Origin: Mycobacterium sp. 852014-52450_SCH5900713
Lineage (GTDB): Bacteria; Actinomycetota; Actinomycetes; Mycobacteriales; Mycobacteriaceae
Length of the DNA: 64,000 bases
Assembly (NCBI RefSeq): GCF_001667075.1
Contig: NZ_LZIL01000050.1
Span: forward strand, 186,001-250,000
Direction: 5' to 3'
This document shows, piece after piece, positions 30,363 to 38,069 of this stretch (position 1 is its first letter; each line of letters opens with the position of its first letter). The notes under the pieces are model-generated. The model was given only the letters and a program-made list of their open reading frames with translations. It ran no database searches and was not told the origin of the DNA. The position numbers were made by a program, and so were the translations under genes.

Positions 30363-32012
30363 TTGACTGACGGGCCGTTGATTGTGCAGTCCGATAAGAC
30401 GGTGCTGCTCGAGGTCGACCACGAGCAGGCCGGTGCGGCGCGCGCCGCCATCGCGCCGTTCGCGGAGCTGGAGCGCGCGCCCGAGCACGTGCACACCTAC
30501 CGCATCACACCGTTGGCGCTGTGGAACGCACGCGCCGCCGGCCACGACGCCGAACAGGTCGTCGACGCGCTGGTCAGCTTCTCGCGCTACGCGGTGCCCC
30601 AGCCGCTGCTGGTCGACATCGTCGACACCATGGCCCGCTACGGCCGGCTGCAATTGGTCAAACACCCGGCGCACGGCCTGACGCTGCTGAGCCTGGACCG
30701 GGCCGTGCTCGAGGAAGTGCTGCGCAACAAGAAGATCGCACCCATGCTCGGCGCCCGGATCGACGATGACACCGTCGTCGTTCACCCCAGCGAGCGTGGC
30801 CGCGTCAAGCAGATGCTGCTCAAGATCGGTTGGCCCGCAGAGGATCTCGCGGGCTACGTCGACGGCGAGGCGCACGCGATCAGCCTGGCGCAGGAGGGCT
30901 GGCACCTGCGTGACTACCAGCAAATGGCCACCGATTCGTTCTGGTCCGGCGGGTCCGGCGTGGTGGTCCTTCCGTGCGGGGCCGGCAAGACGCTGGTTGG
31001 CGCGGCCGCGATGGCGAAAGCCAGCGCGACGACCCTGATCCTGGTCACCAACATCGTCGCGGCGCGGCAGTGGAAGCGCGAACTGGTAGCGCGCACCTCA
31101 CTGACCGAGGACGAGGTCGGCGAATATTCGGGAGAACGCAAGGAGATTCGGCCCGTCACCATCTCGACGTATCAAATGATCACCCGCCGCACCAAGGGCG
31201 AGTACCGGCATCTGGAACTCTTCGACAGCCGCGACTGGGGGCTGATCATCTACGACGAGGTCCACCTGCTGCCGGCGCCGGTGTTCCGGATGACCGCCGA
31301 CCTGCAGTCCAAGCGCCGCCTCGGGCTGACCGCCACACTGGTCCGGGAAGACGGCCGCGAGGGCGACGTGTTCTCGCTGATCGGCCCCAAGCGCTATGAC
31401 GCGCCGTGGAAGGACATCGAGGCCCAGGGTTGGATCGCCCCGGCCGAGTGCGTCGAGGTGCGCGTCACCATGACCGACAACGAGCGCATGATCTATGCCA
31501 CGTCGGAACCCGAAGAGCGATACAAGGTTTGCTCAACCGCGCATTCGAAAATCGCCGTGGTGAAGTCGATCCTGGACAAGCATCCCGGCGAGCAGACGCT
31601 GGTGATCGGCGCCTACCTCGACCAGCTCGACGAGCTAGGCGCCGAGCTGAACGCCCCGGTGATCCAAGGGTCCACCCGAACCAAGGAACGCGAAGAGCTG
31701 TTCGACGCGTTCCGCCGCGGTGAGGTGTCGACGCTGGTGGTGTCCAAGGTCGCCAACTTCTCCATCGATTTGCCGGAAGCCTCTGTGGCGGTGCAGGTTT
31801 CGGGTACGTTCGGCTCACGCCAAGAGGAAGCGCAGCGGCTAGGGCGGCTGCTGCGACCCAAGGCCGACGGTGGTGGCGCCATCTTCTACTCCGTGGTGGC
31901 GCGCGACAGCCTGGACGCCGAGTACGCGGCGCACCGGCAGCGTTTCCTGGCCGAGCAGGGCTACGGCTACATCATCCGGGACGCCGACGACCTTCTGGGC
32001 CCAGCGATTTAG
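30363..32012 (+). CDS. ercc3: XPB-type DNA helicase Ercc3
   Basis: 549-residue superfamily 2 helicase, a bacterial homologue of eukaryotic XPB/RAD25. It has an N-terminal damage-recognition-like domain, then motif I CGAGKT (205-210), motif II DEVH (298-301), motif III TAT, the XPB RED motif (VREDGRE), and motif VI QRLGRLLRPK. M. tuberculosis XPB is a 3'-5' helicase with annealing activity. The start is TTG 30363, supported by AAGGAG eight bases upstream. Co-transcribed with the upstream gene. Confidence 0.96.
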   Translation: MTDGPLIVQSDKTVLLEVDHEQAGAARAAIAPFAELERAPEHVHTYRITPLALWNARAAGHDAEQVVDALVSFSRYAVPQPLLVDIVDTMARYGRLQLVKHPAHGLTLLSLDRAVLEEVLRNKKIAPMLGARIDDDTVVVHPSERGRVKQMLLKIGWPAEDLAGYVDGEAHAISLAQEGWHLRDYQQMATDSFWSGGSGVVVLPCGAGKTLVGAAAMAKASATTLILVTNIVAARQWKRELVARTSLTEDEVGEYSGERKEIRPVTISTYQMITRRTKGEYRHLELFDSRDWGLIIYDEVHLLPAPVFRMTADLQSKRRLGLTATLVREDGREGDVFSLIGPKRYDAPWKDIEAQGWIAPAECVEVRVTMTDNERMIYATSEPEERYKVCSTAHSKIAVVKSILDKHPGEQTLVIGAYLDQLDELGAELNAPVIQGSTRTKEREELFDAFRRGEVSTLVVSKVANFSIDLPEASVAVQVSGTFGSRQEEAQRLGRLLRPKADGGGAIFYSVVARDSLDAEYAAHRQRFLAEQGYGYIIRDADDLLGPAI

Positions 32013-32062
32013 GCCCGGCGAGCTGAACTCGCCCCGCTTGCTGCGTCTGCGCCCGCCAGCTA

Positions 32063-33208
32063 CTAGAGCGACAAGATGGTCGCCGAGGCGGTTCCGGGCG
32101 CGCCGTAGACCTGGGCCAGGCCGACGCGCGGGCTGCCGGGCACCTGGCGCTCGCCCGCCTCACCGCGCAGCTGGCGCACCAGTTCGTGCATCTGCCGCAG
32201 CCCCGACGCGCCGATCGGCTCGCCGTTCGCGATCAACCCCCCGTCGGTGTTGACCGGCATCGAGCCGTGGATCTCGGTGGCGCCGTCGGCCAGCAGCTTC
32301 TCCTGCTCGCCGTCGGCGCAGAGGCCCGTCTCGGCCATATGGATGACCTCGTTGCCGGCGTCAGTGTCCTGGAGCTGGGCGACGTCGACGTCCTCGGGGC
32401 CGATGCCGGCCGCCTCGTAGGCCGCGTTGGCCGCGTAGACGGTCGGGGAGACGTCCTCGTCGAGCGGCGCGAAGGTGGCATGTACTTCATAGGCACCGTA
32501 GCGGCGGGTGCGGATCTCGCAGGCTCGCACGTACACCGGCTTGTCGGTGAACTTGTGCGCCATGTCGGCGCGGCACATGATCACCGCCGCGGCCCCCTCG
32601 TCGGGCGCACAGAACATGTATTGGGTCAAGGGGTAGTTGAGCACGGCCGAATTGAGAATCTCTTCCTCGGCAATCGGCTTGCGCCGGAACGCATTCGGGT
32701 TCAGCGCACCGTTGCGAAAGTTCTTTGCCGCCACCTTCGCCAGGGTGGCCTGCGAAATGTTGTGGTCGTGCAGGTACTTGTTGGCCTTCATCCCGAAGAA
32801 CTTGGTGGTGACGAACTGCCCGTTCTGGGCGTACCACTGCGGCAGCGCCAGCTTGGCGGGGTCGTCGGTGAACGCGCCGCGCGGGTGCTTGTCCAGCCCG
32901 ATGGCGATGCCGATGTCGTACTTGCCCAGCCGGATGGTGTCGGCGGTCTGCTGGATGGCGCTGGCCGCGGTGGCGCACGCGTTGAACACGTTGGTGAACG
33001 TGATGCCGGTGAGACCGACCAGGCGAGTCACCGCGTCGGGGTTGGACACCTCGTGGCTGCCGCCGAAACCGAACTGGATGTCCTTCCAGTCCACGCCGGC
33101 GTCGCTCAGCGCCGACTGAATCGCCTCGGCGCCCATCTGCATCGCGGTCTTGTCGAACCTGCCGAACGGATGCAGGCCCACGCCGATGATGGCGACATCG
33201 TTGGTCAT
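32063..33208 (-). CDS. Thiolase-like protein / lipid-transfer-type aldolase
   Basis: 381 residues with the thiolase fold and nucleophilic Cys78 in NACATAASAIQQ. The usual thiolase acid-base signatures are altered: the GHP motif reads NGEPIGASG, the NEAF/HDCF region reads QDTDAGNEVIH and the C-terminal Cys loop reads QVYGAPG. This pattern, plus the DUF35 partner immediately upstream, recalls Ltp2-ChsH2 retro-aldolases of steroid side-chain degradation more than a true thiolase. The substrate is unknown. The gene is not at this position in M. tuberculosis. Confidence 0.85.
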   Translation of the reverse strand: MTNDVAIIGVGLHPFGRFDKTAMQMGAEAIQSALSDAGVDWKDIQFGFGGSHEVSNPDAVTRLVGLTGITFTNVFNACATAASAIQQTADTIRLGKYDIGIAIGLDKHPRGAFTDDPAKLALPQWYAQNGQFVTTKFFGMKANKYLHDHNISQATLAKVAAKNFRNGALNPNAFRRKPIAEEEILNSAVLNYPLTQYMFCAPDEGAAAVIMCRADMAHKFTDKPVYVRACEIRTRRYGAYEVHATFAPLDEDVSPTVYAANAAYEAAGIGPEDVDVAQLQDTDAGNEVIHMAETGLCADGEQEKLLADGATEIHGSMPVNTDGGLIANGEPIGASGLRQMHELVRQLRGEAGERQVPGSPRVGLAQVYGAPGTASATILSL

Positions 33209-33232
33209 CTCAACCTTCTCCTGGGTAGCTGG

Positions 33233-33258
33233 TGGGCCGCGCTTGCGATCGCCACTAG
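33233..33258. repeat. Degenerate copy of the intergenic repeat
   Basis: GGGCCGCGCTTGCGATCGCCACTAG matches the right half of the elements at 4721-4833. The CTAG again contains the stop codon of the minus-strand DUF35 gene. Confidence 0.6.
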
Positions 33259-33668
33259 ACCGGCTGGAACGCGAACGTCATGATTTCGGCGCCCTCTTCG
33301 TCGGTGGTCAGCGGAATCATGGTGAGCTCGACCTCCTGGCCGAACTCCAGCTTGGCCGGGTCGTTCTCCGTCAACCGCCCCTCGACCCGGATGACGTCAT
33401 CAAGCTGGACCAACCCGACGCCGAACGGAACGAAGTCCTTGCCGGTCGGGCCGGCATAGGGCGCCCCGGGCGGGAAGCCCTGCGTGGTCCACGCGACGAG
33501 GGTTCCGCGGCGCGGCAGCAACACGTCGGTCATCTCGCCAAGGCTGCAGCGCGGGCACCACTGCTGCACCGGAAAGGTGGTGGCGCCGCAGCTGCCGCAC
33601 CGGCTGCCGATCAGCTGTGGGCTCTCGTCGGGCCAGGTCGAGATCTCGGGGGCGAGCGCCTTTTGCAT
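33255..33668 (-). CDS. Zn-ribbon/OB-fold DUF35 protein
   Basis: 137 residues. The N-terminal rubredoxin-like zinc ribbon uses Cys24-x2-Cys27 and Cys38-x2-Cys41; an OB-fold (VLLPRRGTLVAWTTQG, VRVEGRL-like) follows. DUF35 proteins bind acyl-CoA and form complexes with thiolase-like enzymes; the thiolase-like gene is next in the same operon. GGAGG precedes ATG 33668 by eight bases; the longer frame is rejected. Confidence 0.9.
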   Translation of the reverse strand: MQKALAPEISTWPDESPQLIGSRCGSCGATTFPVQQWCPRCSLGEMTDVLLPRRGTLVAWTTQGFPPGAPYAGPTGKDFVPFGVGLVQLDDVIRVEGRLTENDPAKLEFGQEVELTMIPLTTDEEGAEIMTFAFQPV

Positions 33669-33818
33669 CGGGGATCCTCCAGAAGCGTCCACGGTGTGCC
33701 GACAGAATGTTGCTCACTGAACCGTATAACAGCTTTCCGAAAAGTGGAAACCGCATTCTCATTCTTGGCCGCGCCGGGCAGATAGGTTGGGATCGCCGCC
33801 GCAACCGAGGAGACGACC

Positions 33819-34112
33819 ATGCCAGTCACGGTGATACTCGAACTGAAATTCAAGCCCGACGCCGTGCCACAGGCGCGCGACGTCATGGGCCGGGCTTTAC
33901 GAGACACCCGGGCGTTTCCCGGGAACCTCGGTACCGACGTGCTCGTCGACGAGGACGACGAAACCCACTGGCTGATCTACGAACTGTGGGACACGGTCGA
34001 GCAGGACGAGGCCTATCGCGCGTTTCGCGCCGGCGAAGGCCGCCTCACCGACCTGCCGCCGCTGCTGGCCGAGCCTCCCGTCAAGAAGAGGTATGTCACC
34101 TCCGACATCTGA
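33819..34112 (+). CDS. Antibiotic-biosynthesis-monooxygenase (ABM) domain protein
   Basis: 97 residues with the dimeric ferredoxin-like ABM fold (VTVILELKFKPDAVPQARDVMG; FPGNLGTDVLVDEDDETHWLIYELWD; EAYRAFRAGEG). It may be a cofactor-independent monooxygenase or a non-catalytic relative; no substrate is evident. GAGGAGACGACC precedes the ATG. It ends three bases before the convergent LLM gene. Confidence 0.87.
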   Translation: MPVTVILELKFKPDAVPQARDVMGRALRDTRAFPGNLGTDVLVDEDDETHWLIYELWDTVEQDEAYRAFRAGEGRLTDLPPLLAEPPVKKRYVTSDI

Positions 34113-34115
34113 CGG

Positions 34116-35105
34116 CTAGCTGAGCGCGGGAATCACCTCGCGCTCGAACAACTCGATGCCGGAGCGGTCGTACGCGGCCTCCGGGAAATAGCAGATGGCG
34201 TATTCGCACCCGAGGTCGCGGAGCTTGGCGATCCGCTCGATCACCTGTTCCGGTGTGCCCGTCGCCGAATCGGGTCCGCTGCCGGCGGCCAGCATCGCGT
34301 CGGCGGCCGCCTCGGGCACGTACCGGACGACCCGGTCGCGGACGCGCCGCAGCCTGTCCTTGACGTCGGCGTCGGAGGTCCCGACGACCGCGTTGAAGTT
34401 GGCCGACCGCACGATGGCCTCGAAGTCGCTGCCCACCTGCTGACAGTGCTGCGCCAGCACTTCGGACTTGTGCGCGAACGCCTCGGGCTCGGGCGCGAAG
34501 TTGGTGTACTGCGCGTATTTCGCGGCGATGCGCAAGGTCACCTTCTCACCGCCACCGGCGATCCACAGCGGAATCCCGTTGTCCTGCAGTGGCTTAGGGG
34601 AAACGATTGCGCCGTCCACCTGGTAGTGCTTGCCGTCGAAGCTGACCTTGCCGTCGCGCCAGGCAGCACGCATGATCTGTACGCCCTCGTCCAGCCGGGC
34701 CAGCCGCACGCCGGCCGACGGGAATCCGTAACCGTAAGCGCGCCACTCATGTTCGTACCAGCCACCGCCGATGCCCATCTGGATCCGCCCACCGGAGATG
34801 ATGTCGGCGGTCGCCGCGACCTTGGCCAGGTACACCGGATTGCGGTAGCTCATCGCGGTGCACATCTGGCCGAGTTTGATCCGCGACGTGACCGCCCCGT
34901 ACGCGGCCATCAGCGACCACGCCTCGTGCGTGGCCTCAGCCGTCGGCAGCGGGACGGTGTGGAAATGGTCGTAGACCCACAGCGAGTCCCACGCGCTGCT
35001 GTCGGCGTAGACAGCCAGGTCGCGCATCACCGCCCAGTGCTTCTCCGGTTCGATGTCGACCAGATCCATTCGCCAACCTTGCGGGATGAAGAGACCGAAG
35101 CGCAT
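34116..35105 (-). CDS. LLM-class F420-dependent oxidoreductase
   Basis: 329-residue luciferase-like TIM barrel. The start MRFGLFIPQGWRMDL, SLWVYDHFHTVPLP, KLGQMCTAMSYRNP and GIGGGWYEHEWRAYGYGFP are typical of mycobacterial F420-type enzymes rather than FMN luciferases. Substrate unknown. I chose ATG 35105; the frame stays open far upstream through the opposite-strand monooxygenase gene, but that extension is a GC-rich shadow. Confidence 0.9.
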   Translation of the reverse strand: MRFGLFIPQGWRMDLVDIEPEKHWAVMRDLAVYADSSAWDSLWVYDHFHTVPLPTAEATHEAWSLMAAYGAVTSRIKLGQMCTAMSYRNPVYLAKVAATADIISGGRIQMGIGGGWYEHEWRAYGYGFPSAGVRLARLDEGVQIMRAAWRDGKVSFDGKHYQVDGAIVSPKPLQDNGIPLWIAGGGEKVTLRIAAKYAQYTNFAPEPEAFAHKSEVLAQHCQQVGSDFEAIVRSANFNAVVGTSDADVKDRLRRVRDRVVRYVPEAAADAMLAAGSGPDSATGTPEQVIERIAKLRDLGCEYAICYFPEAAYDRSGIELFEREVIPALS

Positions 35106-35228
35106 AGCAACGGACTCTAACCCGCCGCCCACCACCACAGCGCAGAAGGCAATTCCCTCCGCTGCCGCGGGCAGCCCTCCCCAGGCCCCCGCTAGGCTTA
35201 CCCATCGACAAGCAAGCGGGAGGTCGGC

Positions 35229-36470
35229 GTGCGCGTACTGGTCTCCGGCGCCAGCATCGCCGGCCCGGTGCTGGCCTACTGGCTGAACCGTCGCGGCTTC
35301 GACGTCACCGTCGTCGAGCGCGCGCCCACCCTGCGCAAGACCGGCGGCCACGCCGTCGACCTGTTCCGTCCCGCGATGGAGATTTCGGCGGAGATGGGTG
35401 TCCTGCCTCAGATCGAGGCGCTCGCCACCGGAACGGACCGCATGACCATGCATCGGGAAGGCCGGCCCCGGCCCATCGAGATCGACCTCACCAAGATCTA
35501 CGCCGCCACGTCCGACCGGCACGTGGAGATCATGCGCGACGACCTCAGCGAAATCTATTACGCCGCCGGTCGCGACGACGTCGAGTACCTCTTCGGGGAC
35601 TCGATCACCTCGATCGACCACGACGGCGAGGTGACGTTCGAGGATGCCCCGGCCCGCCGGTTCGACGTCGTCGTCGGCGCAGACGGGGTGCACTCCAACG
35701 TCCGACAGCTGACCTTCGGCGACGAAGCCAACCTCACCCGATTCCTCGGCGGCTATCTGGCGGTGGTATCGGCGCCCAAGGCACTGGCCGGCCAGGGCGA
35801 GATGACCTGCCACGTCGGCGTGGGCCGCCTCGCGGCAATCTACACCGCCGAGCACCTGGACGACGCGCGCGCCGTCTTCCTGTTCCGCACCAAACAAGAG
35901 CTCGACTATGACCATCGGGATGCGCTGCGGCAGAAGGCAATCCTGCGCGACACTTTCGCCGACATGCACGAGCAGGTGGACGATTGGCTCGGCGAAGTCG
36001 ACCGCACGCCCACGTTCTACTTCGATTCGATCAGCCAACTGCGGCTGGACCGATGGTCCCGGCGGCGGGTGACCCTCGTCGGCGACGCGGGATACTGCCC
36101 CGGACCCGCGGTGGGCGGCAGCACCAGCCTTGCCGTGCTTGGCGCCTACGTACTGGCCGGAGAGCTCGCCGGGGCGAACGGCGACCACCTGCGCGCGTTC
36201 GCGGCCTACGAATTGCAGATGCGTGAACCGGTGCACCGCAGCCGGGCCTTTGCGCGCGGCGCCGCCAAGGGCATCATCCCCGGCTCGCGACTCGGAGTGT
36301 GGGGGTTGACCCATGGCGCCCGACTGATTTCGCTGTTGCCCGGGTCGCTTTCGCGGTCGCTGGCGAAGCTGAACGCCAACGGCGTCCGGATGCACGATTC
36401 GATGGCGGTGCCCGACTACAGCGCGACCGACCTACAAGCGAACGAAAGGAAAGACCGCCGATGGAACTAG
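35229..36470 (+). CDS. FAD-dependent monooxygenase (PHBH fold)
   Basis: 413 residues. The N-terminal FAD-binding motif is VSGASIAGPVLAYWLNRRGFDV with acidic VVER; DVVVGADGVHSNVR is the DG motif of aromatic hydroxylases; VTLVGDAGYCPGPAVGGSTSLA is the second FAD motif. The family includes TetX-like and aromatic hydroxylases. GTG 35229 follows GGGAGG. It overlaps the next start by ten bases, so it is translated together with the LLM protein downstream. Confidence 0.9.
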   Translation: MRVLVSGASIAGPVLAYWLNRRGFDVTVVERAPTLRKTGGHAVDLFRPAMEISAEMGVLPQIEALATGTDRMTMHREGRPRPIEIDLTKIYAATSDRHVEIMRDDLSEIYYAAGRDDVEYLFGDSITSIDHDGEVTFEDAPARRFDVVVGADGVHSNVRQLTFGDEANLTRFLGGYLAVVSAPKALAGQGEMTCHVGVGRLAAIYTAEHLDDARAVFLFRTKQELDYDHRDALRQKAILRDTFADMHEQVDDWLGEVDRTPTFYFDSISQLRLDRWSRRRVTLVGDAGYCPGPAVGGSTSLAVLGAYVLAGELAGANGDHLRAFAAYELQMREPVHRSRAFARGAAKGIIPGSRLGVWGLTHGARLISLLPGSLSRSLAKLNANGVRMHDSMAVPDYSATDLQANERKDRRWN

Positions 36471-37321
36471 CCGGTGTGGGAATCTGGAGCAGTCAACTGC
36501 GATACGGCGATCCGTCTGAATCCGCTGATGCGGCAGCGGAATTGGACGAATTGGGCTTTCCGGCGCTGTGGATACCCGACGTCGGCGGGCCGGTGTTCGA
36601 CGCGGTCGGCAACTTGCTGGCCGCCACCAAGCGGACCGTGATCGCCACCGGGATCCTCAACCTGTGGATGCATGCGCCCGGCGAGGTCGCTGACTCCTAT
36701 GCGACCTTGACCGCCGAACACGGGGACCGCTTCCTACTCGGCATCGGGGTCAGCCACGCACCGCTGATCGACGCGGGCCAGCCCGGGCGGTACCGCAAAC
36801 CGCTGGCGGCCACGGCGGCGTTCCTGGACGGGCTGGATGCCGCCCCACGTCCCGTACCGGCCGAAAGTCGGGTCCTCGCCGCGCTCGGCCCAAAGATGCT
36901 CACCCTGGCCGCAACCCGCGCCCGCGGGGCCCACCCTTACCTGGTCACCCCCGACCACACCGCCTCTGCCCGTTCGACTTTGGGCGATGGCCCCCTGCTG
37001 CTGCCGGAGCAGACGGTGATCCTGACCGACAGCGCCGACGAGGCGCGACGCATCGGAACCGACTGGCTGCGGGCGTATTTGGCGTTGCCCAACTACGCCA
37101 ACAACCTGCTGCGCACCGGGTTCACCGAAGAGGACCTCACCCAGGTCAGCGATCGGCTCTTCGACGCCATCATCGCGTGGGGTGACGAGGAGGCGATCAT
37201 GCGCAGGGTCGCCGAGCATCGTTCGGCCGGCGCCGACCATGTGTGCGTCCAGGTGCTGCTGGCCGACCCGAAGGTGTTCCCGCGCGAGCAATGGCGCCGA
37301 ATCGCCGCCGCCTCCAAGTAA
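36461..37321 (+). CDS. LLM-class F420-dependent oxidoreductase (TIGR03620-like)
   Basis: 286 residues, starting MELAGVGIWSSQLRYGDPSESADAAAELDELGFPALWIPD, with LLGIGVSHAPLIDAG and RKPLAATAAFLDGL. This is a mycobacterial luciferase-like subfamily assumed to use coenzyme F420. AAAGGAAAG precedes ATG 36461, which lies inside the last codons of the monooxygenase gene. The pair may carry out successive oxidation and reduction of one substrate (inference). Confidence 0.9.
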   Translation: MELAGVGIWSSQLRYGDPSESADAAAELDELGFPALWIPDVGGPVFDAVGNLLAATKRTVIATGILNLWMHAPGEVADSYATLTAEHGDRFLLGIGVSHAPLIDAGQPGRYRKPLAATAAFLDGLDAAPRPVPAESRVLAALGPKMLTLAATRARGAHPYLVTPDHTASARSTLGDGPLLLPEQTVILTDSADEARRIGTDWLRAYLALPNYANNLLRTGFTEEDLTQVSDRLFDAIIAWGDEEAIMRRVAEHRSAGADHVCVQVLLADPKVFPREQWRRIAAASK

Positions 37322-37350
37322 CCCCGCGGCGATCACGCTTAGGGTGGGGT

Positions 37351-37959
37351 ATGGCTTCCAAGCAGACGCTGTTTCGGATTTTCTACCGCATCGGCTTCAC
37401 TCCCTGGGACGGTCACCCGCTCGCGCAGAGCGTGCGGAACCTGGTCGAGGGGACGGCCGACACGCCTGCGCTCCCGCGGGGCTCGGCCCTCGAAGTCGGG
37501 TGCGGAACCGGTGACTGCTCGATCTATCTCGCCCAGCACGGTTGGAAGGTCACCGCGGTCGACTTCGTCGCCAAGCCCCTCGAGCGGGCACGCGCCAAGG
37601 CCGGGGCCGCCGGCGCGGCGGTCGACTTCGTCCAGGCCGACGTCACACAGCTGAGCCGGACCGGCGTCGGCTCGAACTTCGAGTTGATTGTCGACAACGG
37701 TTGCCTGCACAACATGAGCGACGACGATCGTGAGGCCTATGTCCGGGAGATCAGCGCGGTGGCGGGCCCCGATGCGCGACTGCTGATCGTCGCATTCGTT
37801 CCCGGCGGCAGGGTGGGAGTGCGCGGCATCGACCACACCGAGATGGAACGACGCTTCGCGCCCAGCTGGACGATGCTGTCGGCCGGCGACGAGCGCGAGC
37901 TGGACCGCGCCGAGAAGACGCCGGCACGGTACTACCTCTTCCAGCATCGAGACACATAA
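37351..37959 (+). CDS. Class I SAM-dependent methyltransferase
   Basis: 202 residues. Motif I is LEVGCGTGDCSIYLA, followed by the acidic VTAVDF, and FVQADVTQL; the middle has FELIVDNGCLHNMSDDDREAYV. This is a small-molecule/thiopurine-like methyltransferase subfamily with unknown substrate. It lies 29 bases after the LLM gene and may be the last gene of that operon. A strong terminator follows. Confidence 0.9.
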   Translation: MASKQTLFRIFYRIGFTPWDGHPLAQSVRNLVEGTADTPALPRGSALEVGCGTGDCSIYLAQHGWKVTAVDFVAKPLERARAKAGAAGAAVDFVQADVTQLSRTGVGSNFELIVDNGCLHNMSDDDREAYVREISAVAGPDARLLIVAFVPGGRVGVRGIDHTEMERRFAPSWTMLSAGDERELDRAEKTPARYYLFQHRDT

Positions 37960-38022
37960 CCAGGTGCGATGACACGCCGTACGCCGTCGCAACGCTTTAT
38001 GTCCCGCGTGTCAGCGCACGCA

Positions 38023-38055
38023 AAAGCCCCCGAAGACAAGCGCTTCGGGGGCTTT
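38023..38055. terminator. Strong intrinsic-type terminator between the methyltransferase and fadB
   Basis: AAAGCCCCCGAAG (38023-38035) pairs perfectly with CTTCGGGGGCTTT (38043-38055) across a seven-base loop. The flanking A/T runs mean it can serve both convergent transcription units. It is the clearest factor-independent terminator in the window. Confidence 0.9.
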
Positions 38056-38069
38056 CGCGACCGCGAGAC

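Noticed and set aside
34116..36395. 759-codon minus-strand open frame
   Set aside because: Only the part up to 35105 encodes the LLM protein; the rest is antisense to the well-supported flavin monooxygenase and has no family features.
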